Source: Lachnospiraceae bacterium (GTDB taxonomy: Bacteria; Bacillota; Clostridia; Lachnospirales; Lachnospiraceae). Taken from it: a stretch of DNA of 64,000 bases. The notes below the pieces were generated by a model. That model ran no database searches. It worked only from the letters and a program-made list of their open reading frames with translations, and was not told the DNA's origin. Below are positions 16,122 through 25,359 of the stretch, in pieces. Each line of letters begins with the position of its first letter. Positions within the stretch are counted from its first letter, which is position 1. Location of the stretch: the NCBI GenBank assembly GCA_902362715.1, contig CABIXN010000001.1:5419-69418 (forward strand). The letters are read 5' to 3'. The position numbers and the translations under genes are program-made.

Positions 16122-17591
16122 ATGAATACTGTGAATGATTTACGTTCCGCAGTGGAATTGTTAAAGACGATTCCGGGACAGTACGTTGAGACAGACGTAG
16201 AAGCAGATCCAAAAGCAGAGATCTCCGGTATTTATCGTTATGTTGGAGCAGGTGGAACTGTAAAACGTCCAACACAGATTGGTCCGGCTATGATGTTCAA
16301 CAATGTAAAAGGACATCCGGATGCAAAGGTTATTATCGGTGTTTTAGCAAGCCGTACAAGAGTAGCTGCGTTACTGGGCACTACACCTGAGAAGCTTGGC
16401 TTTTACCTGAAAGATGCTGTTGCAAATCCAATCGAGCCAATTGAAGTTTCCAATGAAAACGCTCCTTGCCAGGAAGTTGTTCATTATGCAACAGACGAAG
16501 GTTTTGATATTCGCAAAATCGTACCGGCGCCCACAAATACACCGGAGGACGCAGGTCCGTATATTACAATGGGTATGTGCTATGCAAGCGATCCTGAAAC
16601 AGGTATTTCCGATGTTACTATCCACAGACTGTGCTTACAGAGCGAAGATGAGCTGTCTATGTGGATTACACCGGGTGCAAGACATATCGGTGCATTCTAT
16701 GAGAAAGCAGAAGCTTTAAATCAGCCGCTTCCGATTTCCATCAGCATTGGTGTGGATCCGGCCATTGAGCTGGCAGCAGGCTTTGAACCGCCTACAACTC
16801 CAATTGGATATAACGAGCTGGCAGCAGCAGGCGCTATCCGTCAGAAACCGGTAGAATTATGCTCCTGTCTGACCATCGGTGAAAAAGCAATTGCCAACGC
16901 TGAGTTTGTAATTGAAGGTGAATTAATGCCTCACGACAGAGTACCGGAAGACCGTTCCTCAGGAACAGGCAAAGCTATGCCTGAGTTCCCGGGATATACA
17001 GGACCGGCTCCAAAAGTACCGATTATCAAAGTCAAAGCGGTTACTCACAGAAAGAACCCGATTTTACAGACAACAATCGGACCAAGTGAAGAACATGTAC
17101 ATATGGCTGGTCTTCCTACAGAAGCAAGTATCTTAAGTATGGTAGAAAGAGCTATGCCTGGCCGTCTTTTGAATGTATATGCACACTCTGCAGGCGGTGG
17201 AAAATACATGGCTGTTCTTCAGTTTAAAAAATCAATGCCAAGTGATGAAGGACGCCAGCGTCAGGCTGCACTTCTTGCATTCTCTGCATTCCCGGAATTA
17301 AAACATGTAATTCTTGTGGATGAGGATGTAGATCCTTTCGACAGCAATGATGTTTTATGGGCAATGAATACACGTTATCAGGGAAATGTTGATACGATCT
17401 TTATTCCTGGTGTTAGATGTCATCCTCTGGATCCGTCAGAAACCACAGAATATGATGTAAACATCAAAGATAAAGGTATTTCATGCAAAACAATTTTTGA
17501 CTGTACCGTACCATACAATCTGAAAGATCACTTTGTAAGATCTAAATTCTTAGAAGTGGATCCGAAGAAATGGCTTCCGGATATGTTCTAA
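16122..17591 (+). CDS. lpdC: UbiD-family decarboxylase, gallate decarboxylase LpdC-like
   Basis: A 489-residue UbiD protein; L. plantarum LpdC is 490. Long stretches match LpdC as I remember it: ETDVEADPKAE near residue 23, YVGAGGTVKRPTQ, GPAMMFNNVKG, DEGFDIRK, APTNTPEDAGPYIT, DVTIHRL (with catalytic Arg169), EFVIEGELMP (catalytic Glu block, 261-270), GKAMPEFPGY and GPSEEHV. It would decarboxylate gallate (or protocatechuate) to pyrogallol (or catechol) using prenylated FMN. AAAAGGAGG precedes ATG 16122; an ATG at 16083 is poorer. The small LpdD-type subunit is not visible nearby. Confidence 0.9.
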   Translation: MNTVNDLRSAVELLKTIPGQYVETDVEADPKAEISGIYRYVGAGGTVKRPTQIGPAMMFNNVKGHPDAKVIIGVLASRTRVAALLGTTPEKLGFYLKDAVANPIEPIEVSNENAPCQEVVHYATDEGFDIRKIVPAPTNTPEDAGPYITMGMCYASDPETGISDVTIHRLCLQSEDELSMWITPGARHIGAFYEKAEALNQPLPISISIGVDPAIELAAGFEPPTTPIGYNELAAAGAIRQKPVELCSCLTIGEKAIANAEFVIEGELMPHDRVPEDRSSGTGKAMPEFPGYTGPAPKVPIIKVKAVTHRKNPILQTTIGPSEEHVHMAGLPTEASILSMVERAMPGRLLNVYAHSAGGGKYMAVLQFKKSMPSDEGRQRQAALLAFSAFPELKHVILVDEDVDPFDSNDVLWAMNTRYQGNVDTIFIPGVRCHPLDPSETTEYDVNIKDKGISCKTIFDCTVPYNLKDHFVRSKFLEVDPKKWLPDMF

Positions 17592-17711
17592 AATATATGG
17601 AAGTTTAAGACGGGGTTGTCCGTCTGGTTCCCAAAAAGGAATCCGCTGTAAATTCCTGATTCTTTGGGAGGAGTCAGGAACAGGCAAAAATAAGAAGAAG
17701 GAGATTGAAAA

Positions 17712-19139
17712 ATGGCTTCAAAAAAAGAATATATACATTATCTTATAGCCCTTATAATCGGTATCGTAATCTGGTTCGCACTTCCACCAACAAATGGATT
17801 AACAGAAATTGGTGTACGTGTTGTAGCAATTCTGATTCCTGTATTATATTTATGGCTGACAACTAACACACACTGGACCTGCTTTTTAGCACTGGGACTT
17901 CTTGTTATGACCCAGGCTATGACTGCAAATGAAGTATGGGCCGGATCCATGGGTCATTTCGTAGTTATCACAGTTATTGCTTACATGGTATTAAATGTAT
18001 GCTTAAAGGAAACTGGTGTTATCAACAAAATTGCAATCTGGTTTGTTACTAGAAAATTTGTTCAGGGAAGACCATATGCATTTATGGCAATGTTCTTCGC
18101 ATCTAATGTAATCATCGGTTTATTCATGGATAACCTGTCTCTGGCAGTTATCTATATTGGTATCGCAGGCGCTCTGTGTGAGCAGATCGGTGTTAAGAAA
18201 GGTGATCCTTTCTATACATGTATCTTTACAGGCGTTATGTGGGGTAACGTAATTCTTTCCATCGCTTCCCCAATCGCTCATGCTCTGCCAAACATTATCA
18301 TGGGTCTTGCTGAATCACAGCTGGGAATTTCTATTTCCTATGGTCAGTGGCTGGCAGTTGGTGTACCGTTTGCAGTTCTTACATACCTTGCAATTATGCT
18401 GGTTGTTTTAATCTGGAGACCGGATACATCTGCATTCAAGAACTTTAATGTAGAAGAAGTAAGAAAAAATGATCCTCCACTGGATGCAAGAGGAAAATTT
18501 GCGGCATTTATGTTTATCCTTGTTATCATTTTTGTATTAGCTCCTTCTATCCTGAAAGATGTAGCTCCGTTCTTTGCATACTTAAACGGCATCGGTGTTG
18601 TTATCCCGGCGTTACTTGCAATCTGCGTACTTGCAATTGTTCGTATGGGCGGAAAACCGGTTCTGGATGTTCCTGGCGCTTTAAGACAGGTTCCTCTTCC
18701 GGCTGTTATCTTTGCTGGTACTGTATCCGTATTTGCTACACCGTTATCAGCAGAGAACACAGGTATTTCTGTATGGTTAGGAAATATCTTCTCCTTCGTT
18801 GAAGGTATGTCACCATTTGCTATTGTTGTAATTCTGATGATTTTTGCAATCATCATGACAAACTTCCTGTCAAATACAGTTACAATGGTACTGTTCTTCA
18901 ACATTGGTGTTGTTGTATTAGCTAACGGCAATACAAATATGGCAGTATTTACAATTATTATCGCGCTGGCAGCTTCTATGGCTTCTCTGACACCGTCAGC
19001 AGCCGTACCGTCACCGCTGTTCTTTGGCCCTGGTCATGTAACCATGAAAAATACTCTGAAATGGAACCTGATCTGGCTGCCATTGACATTTGTTATTCTT
19101 GTTATTTTCTTCCCGATCTTCTCAAGAATTATGGGATAA
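17712..19139 (+). CDS. SLC13/DASS-type anion permease
   Basis: A 475-residue membrane protein with about 12 hydrophobic helices and the two-repeat layout of the divalent-anion:Na+ symporter/ion-transporter superfamily. Features include re-entrant blocks such as FMDNLSLAV and FLSNTVTM in equivalent positions and a late TPSAAVPSPLFFGPG block. GAAGGAG precedes the ATG, 120 bp after the UbiD gene, so the two are probably co-transcribed. It is a candidate importer of the aromatic acid used by the decarboxylase, or an exchanger for the product; the substrate is not proved. Confidence 0.82.
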   Translation: MASKKEYIHYLIALIIGIVIWFALPPTNGLTEIGVRVVAILIPVLYLWLTTNTHWTCFLALGLLVMTQAMTANEVWAGSMGHFVVITVIAYMVLNVCLKETGVINKIAIWFVTRKFVQGRPYAFMAMFFASNVIIGLFMDNLSLAVIYIGIAGALCEQIGVKKGDPFYTCIFTGVMWGNVILSIASPIAHALPNIIMGLAESQLGISISYGQWLAVGVPFAVLTYLAIMLVVLIWRPDTSAFKNFNVEEVRKNDPPLDARGKFAAFMFILVIIFVLAPSILKDVAPFFAYLNGIGVVIPALLAICVLAIVRMGGKPVLDVPGALRQVPLPAVIFAGTVSVFATPLSAENTGISVWLGNIFSFVEGMSPFAIVVILMIFAIIMTNFLSNTVTMVLFFNIGVVVLANGNTNMAVFTIIIALAASMASLTPSAAVPSPLFFGPGHVTMKNTLKWNLIWLPLTFVILVIFFPIFSRIMG

Positions 19140-19200
19140 GAGCCGGCTGTAAAGTTATGGCAGGAATTTAGCAGTATTGTAAAAATTTAATAATGAATGA

Positions 19201-19245
19201 AAAACCCTCCTGTGAGCACACAAACTCATGGGAGGTTTTTTTATT
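19201..19245 (+). terminator. Terminator after the UbiD/permease operon
   Basis: AAAACCCTCCTGTGAG pairs with CTCATGGGAGGTTTT and is followed by a T-run. The rest of the 19140-19683 gap shows only the promoter at 19585-19613. Confidence 0.85.
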
Positions 19246-19584
19246 TTGGGGAATTTCTGCAGCAATTGAGAAGCTGCTTTTTCGGGGAGCAATGCACATT
19301 CAGATTTGGCGCTTGTGCATATTTAACAAAATTGTGGTTTGAGGTGAAAGACTGCAGGGAAGATTGTCTTTAATATATCCAGGAAGATTTTATCTGTATT
19401 TTTGCTGATTGTGGAGGAAAAAGAACGAAAAACAGCAGAAGCACCGGAGGTATTCCATAAGAATTATTTTTGTATTGAAACATATATATGTAGCATGGGG
19501 AAAGGAGGGACAACACTTAGATTTTGTGCCAGAAGACAAAAGTGTACAAAATAACTAAAAAATAGATGAATATCAACAAATAAA

Positions 19585-19613
19585 TTGACAAAAATTAGGG
19601 CGGAGGGTAAAAT
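19585..19613 (+). promoter_or_regulatory. Sigma-A promoter of the Liv-type ABC operon
   Basis: TTGACA (19585-19590), 17 bp, TAAAAT (19608-19613), about 70 bp before the start codon. This one has normal spacing, unlike the MerR-type promoters. Confidence 0.65.
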
Positions 19614-19683
19614 GAATTTGTAAAATATTGGTGTAATTGTATGGTAAAACTGTAAATTACTACGATGAAAATGGAGGTTTTTT

Positions 19684-20970
19684 ATGAAAAAGAGAATAGC
19701 GCGAATAGCAGCAGTATTGTGCGCCGGCATGATGACCGTTTCTCTGGCAGCCTGCAGTGGTGAGCCGGCAGGAGGCAGACAGACGGCAGGAGAGGGAAAA
19801 GGTGCTTCCACTAACGGGGATGAAATCGTTGTAGGGTGTGTGGTACCCTTAACGGGTTCTCTGGCGGCTTTTGGACATGGTGATCAGGAGATGCGTGATT
19901 ATGCCGTGGCTCAGATCAATGATAAGGGCGGCATAAAAATAGATGATAAAGACAAAAAAATTAAAATTGTTTATGCCGATTCAGAATCGGATGCTACAAA
20001 AGCATCTGAGGCGGCGTCAAAACTGATTGAAAGTGAAAATATTGATGTAATGATCACTTCACATACCAACGATACTACAATCCCGGTTGCGGCTGCCTGC
20101 GAGAGAGCCGGCGTGCCCTGTCTTTCTGTAGATACACCGGATGATGCCTGGGCAAATGAAGGTCCTTATACATATTGTTTCCATGCTGGATTTAATACGG
20201 AAAATGAATTAAACTGCTTTAAAGATGCCTGGGATAAAGTAGAAAACAGCAATAAAAAAATTGGTCTTTTATATGCAAATGATGTAGAGGGCCAGGAGTT
20301 ATCCGGAGCAATGAAAGAATTTGCAAAAGAAAACGGATATACCCTTATAGATCCGGGTTCTTACACGGCAGGAGCAACAGACTATACATCTATTATTAAT
20401 AAACTGAAATCAGAGCAGTGTGACATTGTATGCGGTGTTATGGTAACTCCTGACTTTGCAACCTTCTATTCACAGATGAAATCCAGCGGATATATGCCAA
20501 AGGTCTGCACAGTAGCAAAAGCAACTCTGTTTGCCGCAGATGTGAATGCAGTAGGTGCCAATGGTGTTGGAGACGGTGTGGTATCTGAAGTATGGTGGAC
20601 ACCAAGTCATCCGTATACCTCTTCCATTTCAGGACAGACAAGTAAAGAAATCGGAGATGTGTGGATGGAACTGACCGGCGACGATTATGCACCGGCTACT
20701 GCAGGTTATGACTATGCCAATATTGAGATTTTATACGATGTTCTTTCAAGAGCAGGTACTTCTGACGCGCAGGCAATTATAAAAGCTGCGGCAGAGACAG
20801 ATCTTGATTCTGTTATCGGACCAATTAACTTTAATGAAGATCATGTATCTATCCAGCCTCTGGTTACGGGACAGTGGTGCTATGAAGATGGTAAATGGGT
20901 ACAGAATATTATTGCCAATACACAGGTTCCGGATGTGCCCATCACAGCGGATATTAAGTTTTTAAAATAA
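19684..20970 (+). CDS. Branched-chain-type ABC importer, substrate-binding lipoprotein
   Basis: A 428-residue lipoprotein: signal peptide with lipobox L-A-A-C24, a Ser/Gly linker, then a type I periplasmic-binding domain of the LivJ/Leu-Ile-Val class (IVVGCVVPLTGSLAAFG, later ADSESDATKASEAASKLI and a GPINF block). GGAGG precedes the ATG. It heads a five-gene operon. The same class also binds aromatic acids, amides and urea. Location beside the gallate block makes an aromatic ligand possible, but the ligand pocket cannot be read from sequence alone. Confidence 0.88.
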   Translation: MKKRIARIAAVLCAGMMTVSLAACSGEPAGGRQTAGEGKGASTNGDEIVVGCVVPLTGSLAAFGHGDQEMRDYAVAQINDKGGIKIDDKDKKIKIVYADSESDATKASEAASKLIESENIDVMITSHTNDTTIPVAAACERAGVPCLSVDTPDDAWANEGPYTYCFHAGFNTENELNCFKDAWDKVENSNKKIGLLYANDVEGQELSGAMKEFAKENGYTLIDPGSYTAGATDYTSIINKLKSEQCDIVCGVMVTPDFATFYSQMKSSGYMPKVCTVAKATLFAADVNAVGANGVGDGVVSEVWWTPSHPYTSSISGQTSKEIGDVWMELTGDDYAPATAGYDYANIEILYDVLSRAGTSDAQAIIKAAAETDLDSVIGPINFNEDHVSIQPLVTGQWCYEDGKWVQNIIANTQVPDVPITADIKFLK

Positions 20971-21159
20971 TGTATGCAGTACAGGATCAGCAGATCCCAT
21001 GTAAAAGTAATATAGATTCTTCTGCCGGAAAAAGAAATGGCAGAAGAGAGAAATATCAGATTGTAGAATAGTGCAGATAATTTATAACAGTAACCGTTAT
21101 GGAGAAAAACTCTGTAACGGTTATTGTTTCCATAACAGGTTTGCAGGGAGGTAGAGATT

Positions 21160-21891
21160 TTGAGTGCAATATTGACGGTAAAAGACCTGGGAATTTCCTT
21201 CGGAAGCAACCATGTACTGAAGTCCGTAAACTTCCAGTTAAATGAAGGAGAAGTACTGGGAGTCATCGGACCAAACGGCGCCGGAAAAACGGTAATGCTG
21301 AATGTTTTGACAGGAATCTTAAAGCCCACAAAGGGGACCATAACCTTTGAAGGAAAAGAGATTTCCAAAGAAGGGATTACAGACCGGTGTAAAGGCGGAA
21401 TTGGAAGAACCTTTCAGGTTCCCCGGCCCTTTGAAAAGATGACGGTGTTTGAAAACATTATGGTAGGGGGTGTCTTCGGCGGCAGAATGTCTGAAAAACA
21501 GGCAAAGGAAGAAGCCTTGAGAGTAGCGGAGACCATCGGGCTTTCTGACAAGCTTTCGCTGTTTGCCGGAAAGCTTGGACTGCTGGACAGAAAACGGCTG
21601 GAGATCGGCAGAGCCCTTGCCACACAGCCAAAGATCTTACTGCTGGATGAAGTCGGGGGCGGCCTTACGGAATCGGAAGTAGAATCCATTATTCAGCTGG
21701 TAAAAACAGTAAAAGCCCAGGGAGTCAGCGTGATCTGGATTGAGCATATTATCCGTACCATGCTGGAAGGAACCGACCGGGTGCTTTTGCTGGCGGATGG
21801 TGTAGATGTAGTCTGCGGAAAACCAATGGAGGTTATGAATTCCAAAGAAGTAAGCCGTGTTTATATGGGAGGAGGGGATGACGAAGCATGA
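21160..21891 (+). CDS. livG: Liv-type ABC importer, ATPase 1 (LivG-like)
   Basis: A 243-residue ABC ATPase starting at TTG 21160 behind AGGGAGG. Walker A is GPNGAGKT and Walker B is ILLLDE. The LivG-specific GRTFQVPRPFEKMTVFENI block is present. The signature is atypical: LGLLDRKRLEIGRAL replaces the usual LSYGQQRRLE, and DEVGGGL replaces DEP.AGL. Similar variants occur in some importer subfamilies, so it is probably functional. It overlaps the next gene by ATGA. Confidence 0.9.
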   Translation: MSAILTVKDLGISFGSNHVLKSVNFQLNEGEVLGVIGPNGAGKTVMLNVLTGILKPTKGTITFEGKEISKEGITDRCKGGIGRTFQVPRPFEKMTVFENIMVGGVFGGRMSEKQAKEEALRVAETIGLSDKLSLFAGKLGLLDRKRLEIGRALATQPKILLLDEVGGGLTESEVESIIQLVKTVKAQGVSVIWIEHIIRTMLEGTDRVLLLADGVDVVCGKPMEVMNSKEVSRVYMGGGDDEA

Positions 21892-22607
21892 GTCTGTTAG
21901 AAGTAAAAAATATAGATGTGCGCTATGGAGATTTTCTTGCACTGCATGATATATCTTTAAATGTAGAAGAGGGATCTATCGTTTCCCTGATAGGCGCTAA
22001 TGGTGCTGGAAAATCCACGATTATGAACACAATCTGCGGACTGAATAAGCCTGTAAAAGGGGAAATACTGTTTGACGGAAAAAATATTTCCGGTTTAAAG
22101 CCCAGCAGAATATCAAAATATGGTCTCAGCATGGCCCCGGAGGGAAGTCACTGTTTTGAGCGTATGACGGTAAAGGATAATCTGCTGATGGGAGCTTATC
22201 TGGCAAAGGGCAGTGAGCGGATGGAGCGTCTGAAAAGTGTATACAAGCTGTTTCCGGTTCTGGAGGAAAAGCAGAATCAGATGTCAACGTATCTTTCCGG
22301 AGGACAGCGGCAGATGCTGGCAATCGGCAGAGGTATCATGACACAGCCGCGGATTTTACTCTGTGATGAAATTTCACTGGGACTTGCGCCGGTTGTTATT
22401 AACGACATTTATGAAAAATTAAAAGAAATATCGGCTCAGGGTATTACTCTTCTGATTGTGGAGCAGGACGTAAACCGCAGTCTGAAAAATTCTGACTATG
22501 CATACGTTATACTGGAAGGAAGAGTTGTTATGGAAGGGAAATCCAAAGAGCTGAATGTTGAAGATGTAAATGATGCATACTTCGGCATGAATAAATATGC
22601 TCATTAA
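21888..22607 (+). CDS. livF: Liv-type ABC importer, ATPase 2 (LivF-like)
   Basis: A 239-residue ABC ATPase with Walker A GANGAGKST, canonical signature YLSGGQRQMLAIGR, Walker B ILLCDE and the LivF-type SLGLAPVV segment. The ATG overlaps the LivG stop by 4 bp. It energises uptake together with LivG; the normal signature here contrasts with the altered one in LivG. Confidence 0.92.
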   Translation: MSLLEVKNIDVRYGDFLALHDISLNVEEGSIVSLIGANGAGKSTIMNTICGLNKPVKGEILFDGKNISGLKPSRISKYGLSMAPEGSHCFERMTVKDNLLMGAYLAKGSERMERLKSVYKLFPVLEEKQNQMSTYLSGGQRQMLAIGRGIMTQPRILLCDEISLGLAPVVINDIYEKLKEISAQGITLLIVEQDVNRSLKNSDYAYVILEGRVVMEGKSKELNVEDVNDAYFGMNKYAH

Positions 22608-22632
22608 CAAGAAAGAAAAGGAGTGAATCAAT

Positions 22633-23499
22633 ATGGTACAGTGCATCGTTACAGGAATACTTCTTGGCGGTTTATACTCCATGATTGGTATCGGAATGTC
22701 GCTGGTATTCGGTATTATGAAACTGACCAATCTGGCACACGGAGATCTGATGATCTTAGGTACCTACCTGACGCTGGTGATAGCCAGAATGGCCGGACTT
22801 CCTCTGATTGTGGCCACAATTTTATCTGTGGCAGTCATGTGTGTCCTAGGTTTTTTGATCCAGCAGTTTTTAGTTAATAAAGTAATGGATAAGGGCGAGG
22901 CTCCGGCTTTGCTGGTGACCTTTGGAGTGTCTATTTTTCTGTCCAACCTGATGCTGAAGATATTTGGCGCAGACAATCAGACAATTGCAAATTCTCTTGC
23001 CTCAAAAAATATTATTACTACAGATAAGCTTTCTGTTTCTGCCAGCTATCTTACAAGCTTTATTATAGCTGTTGTAATTATTGTGGCCTTAAGCCTTGTT
23101 ATGCAGAAAACCAATTTCGGCCGGTCAATCAGGGCCACCTCCGATGATGCCATGGCGGCGGAGCTGATGGGGGTCAATACAAAAATGGCATATGCGGCGG
23201 CTATGGTAATCTGTATGGGAATTACGGCAATTGCAGGAACTTTGGTAGGATCTACATTTGTTTTTTATCCTTCATCCGGAACGCAGTATCTGATTATTGC
23301 TTTTGGTGTTGTAGTAATCGGAGGAATGGGCAGTCTGATCGGTACTTTGACCGGCGGTATTGTGCTGGGGCTTGCTCAGGTAATCGGCGGTTTTGTATTT
23401 GGTTCCGGCGTTCAGATGCTGATTGCTTACATTGTACTGCTGGTGATTCTGGCAGTGAGACCAAACGGACTGTTTGCGGCATCGGCAGTTAGAAAGTAA
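22633..23499 (+). CDS. livH: Liv-type ABC importer, permease LivH-like
   Basis: A 288-residue permease with about 8 helices. It shows the LivH opening GILLGGLYSMIGIGMSLVFGIMKLTNLAHG and the cytoplasmic coupling block NFGRSIRATSDDAMAAELMGVN. AAAAGGAG precedes the ATG. It pairs with the 23514 permease. Confidence 0.92.
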   Translation: MVQCIVTGILLGGLYSMIGIGMSLVFGIMKLTNLAHGDLMILGTYLTLVIARMAGLPLIVATILSVAVMCVLGFLIQQFLVNKVMDKGEAPALLVTFGVSIFLSNLMLKIFGADNQTIANSLASKNIITTDKLSVSASYLTSFIIAVVIIVALSLVMQKTNFGRSIRATSDDAMAAELMGVNTKMAYAAAMVICMGITAIAGTLVGSTFVFYPSSGTQYLIIAFGVVVIGGMGSLIGTLTGGIVLGLAQVIGGFVFGSGVQMLIAYIVLLVILAVRPNGLFAASAVRK

Positions 23500-23513
23500 G
23501 GGGTGAGCAAAAA

Positions 23514-24491
23514 ATGATGAAAAAAACTAGTAAAATAACACCTGTGATATTACTGGCAGTGATTGCTGTGTTAATTGTGTTTCCCTTTGTGGGGTCATCT
23601 TATGCAACATCTATTATTACGTTGATCCTGATTTACATGGCAATGGGACAGATGTGGAATCTGATGGGCGGTTATGCAGGGCTTTTATCTCTGGGAATGC
23701 AGGCTTTTATCGGAATCGGCGGATATTCCCTGACGATTCTTTCGGTAAATTACGGGGTAAATATTTATCTGGCAATTATTGTAGGAGCAGTGATCTGCGC
23801 GGTCTTCGGCCTGGCAGTATCACCGGCGATCTTTAAAATGAGCGGCGTCTATTTCGCTATTGGAACATGGATTATTGCGGAAGCTTTGATGATCTTTTTC
23901 TCCAACTGGAAATTTGTAGGGTATGCAAAGGACTGGGGAATTAAGACCGTATACGGAATGAGCAATATTCAGCTGTATTTTACGGCCCTGGTTATCGGAA
24001 TCATTGCGATATTAGTTGTATACCGGCTGCTGCGCACAAAAACCGGGCTGGCGCTGATGGCAATCAGAGACAATACAAGTGCGGCGGAGGTAATGGGAAT
24101 TAATATTTACCGCACAAAGCTTACCTGCTATGTGATTACCTGTTTTATGACCGGGCTGATTGGCGGTGTCATGTATATGGTGCAGGGATATATTAAGCCG
24201 GATACCGGATTTAGTATCAACTGGACCATTGCCATGACATTTATGGTAATTATCGGTGGTCTTGGAACCATGGAGGGCCCCATTGTGGGAGCGATTATCT
24301 ATGTAATCATTGTTCAGGTTATGTATAACTTCCCGGGAATGTCCATGATCGTCCTTGGAATTATCGCTATTGCAGTTATATTGATTGCACCTTCTGGAAT
24401 TATGGGAACCCTTTATGAAAAAACGGGATTTCAGCTGTTGTCTCCAAGGCGCAGTATTCCTAAAATAAAGAAAACAGAAGAAAAATCATAG
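23514..24491 (+). CDS. livM: Liv-type ABC importer, permease LivM-like
   Basis: A 325-residue permease with about 9-10 helices and the LivM features GLLSLGMQAFIGIGGYS, the coupling segment TKTGLALMAIRDNTSAAEVMGIN and GGLGTMEGPIVGA. It starts 14 bp after livH and is the last gene of the operon, before a strong terminator. Confidence 0.92.
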   Translation: MMKKTSKITPVILLAVIAVLIVFPFVGSSYATSIITLILIYMAMGQMWNLMGGYAGLLSLGMQAFIGIGGYSLTILSVNYGVNIYLAIIVGAVICAVFGLAVSPAIFKMSGVYFAIGTWIIAEALMIFFSNWKFVGYAKDWGIKTVYGMSNIQLYFTALVIGIIAILVVYRLLRTKTGLALMAIRDNTSAAEVMGINIYRTKLTCYVITCFMTGLIGGVMYMVQGYIKPDTGFSINWTIAMTFMVIIGGLGTMEGPIVGAIIYVIIVQVMYNFPGMSMIVLGIIAIAVILIAPSGIMGTLYEKTGFQLLSPRRSIPKIKKTEEKS

Positions 24492-24502
24492 TCTTATGGA
24501 AA

Positions 24503-24549
24503 ATATCAGGAATAACCGGCATGTCAGGCTGTTATTCCTGATATTTTTA
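24503..24549 (+). terminator. Terminator after livM
   Basis: A 14-bp perfect stem, ATATCAGGAATAAC with GTTATTCCTGATAT, followed by TTTTT. Confidence 0.88.
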
Positions 24550-24550
24550 C

Positions 24551-24580
24551 TTGCAATTTTTGATGGAATTTGTCTATAAT
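24551..24580 (+). promoter_or_regulatory. Promoter of apt
   Basis: TTGCAA (24551-24556), 18 bp, TATAAT (24575-24580), about 77 bp before the apt start codon. Confidence 0.55.
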
Positions 24581-24657
24581 AGAAAATAGTGTGGCCTGAT
24601 ATCAATTCTGCTGTTTCTGGTATTGGGAACTGACCTTATAATATAGAGGAGATCATC

Positions 24658-25182
24658 ATGAAGAAAGTAGAAGATTATGTTAGAAGTATTCCGGATTTCC
24701 CGGAGGAGGGTGTTATTTTCCGCGATATCACAACTGTAATTCAGGATGCGGAAGGATTTCAGCTGGCAGTAAATGAAATGAAAGCTTTATTAGATGGTGT
24801 TGATTTTGATATAATCGCAGGAGCTGAGTCCCGCGGTTTTATTTTTGGTTCTCCGCTGGCATATGCAATGGAAAAAGGATTTGTTTTAATCCGTAAAAAA
24901 GGAAAGCTTCCATGTGAAACCGTTTCTGTGGAATATGACCTGGAGTATGGCAGCGCTGAAATAGAGATTCACAAAGATTCTATTCAGCCGGGACAAAAGG
25001 TTGTAATTGTGGATGATCTGATGGCAACCGGCGGAACCATCGAGGCAAGTATCAAATTAATTGAGAGCCTTGGGGGCGTTGTTGTAAAAGTGATTTTTCT
25101 GATGGAGCTGGCTGGACTTAAGGGACGCAAACGGCTGTCAGGCTATGATGTAGCGTCTGTTATTACATATGAAGGAAAGTAA
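24658..25182 (+). CDS. apt: Adenine phosphoribosyltransferase
   Basis: A 174-residue type I phosphoribosyltransferase: adenine plus PRPP gives AMP. Motifs: IPDFPEEGVIFRDIT near the N-terminus, GAESRGFIFG, RKKGKLPCET and the PRPP loop VVIVDDLMATGGTI (residues 115-128). GAGGAG precedes the ATG. It lies upstream of a nucleoside-like importer, which suggests purine salvage for the pair, although a 177-bp gap separates them. Confidence 0.95.
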   Translation: MKKVEDYVRSIPDFPEEGVIFRDITTVIQDAEGFQLAVNEMKALLDGVDFDIIAGAESRGFIFGSPLAYAMEKGFVLIRKKGKLPCETVSVEYDLEYGSAEIEIHKDSIQPGQKVVIVDDLMATGGTIEASIKLIESLGGVVVKVIFLMELAGLKGRKRLSGYDVASVITYEGK

Positions 25183-25284
25183 ATAAGGAAGACTTATCAA
25201 TTTCATAAGAATTAATCATGTGTAAGAAGTGGGTTGACGGCTGGGAATGATTGAAGTCGACTATAAAATATGATAAATTTAACA

Positions 25285-25345
25285 GAGTAAAGCAGGTCCC
25301 TGACAACAGAGCAGGGATGGTATGCGGCGGGGCCGCTTATAAGTT
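25285..25345 (+). promoter_or_regulatory. Structured leader of the BMP-type ABC operon
   Basis: Two small stems are visible before the start codon: TCCCTG with CAGGGA and GCGGC with GCCGC. I do not see the conserved core of a purine riboswitch. Its function is unknown; it may only shape translation of the first gene. Confidence 0.3.
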
Positions 25346-25359
25346 AAAAGGGAGATTTT

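Noticed and set aside
25183..25359. Purine riboswitch before the nucleoside-type importer
   Set aside because: Two short stems exist, but I cannot find the conserved loop sequences of the purine riboswitch core.
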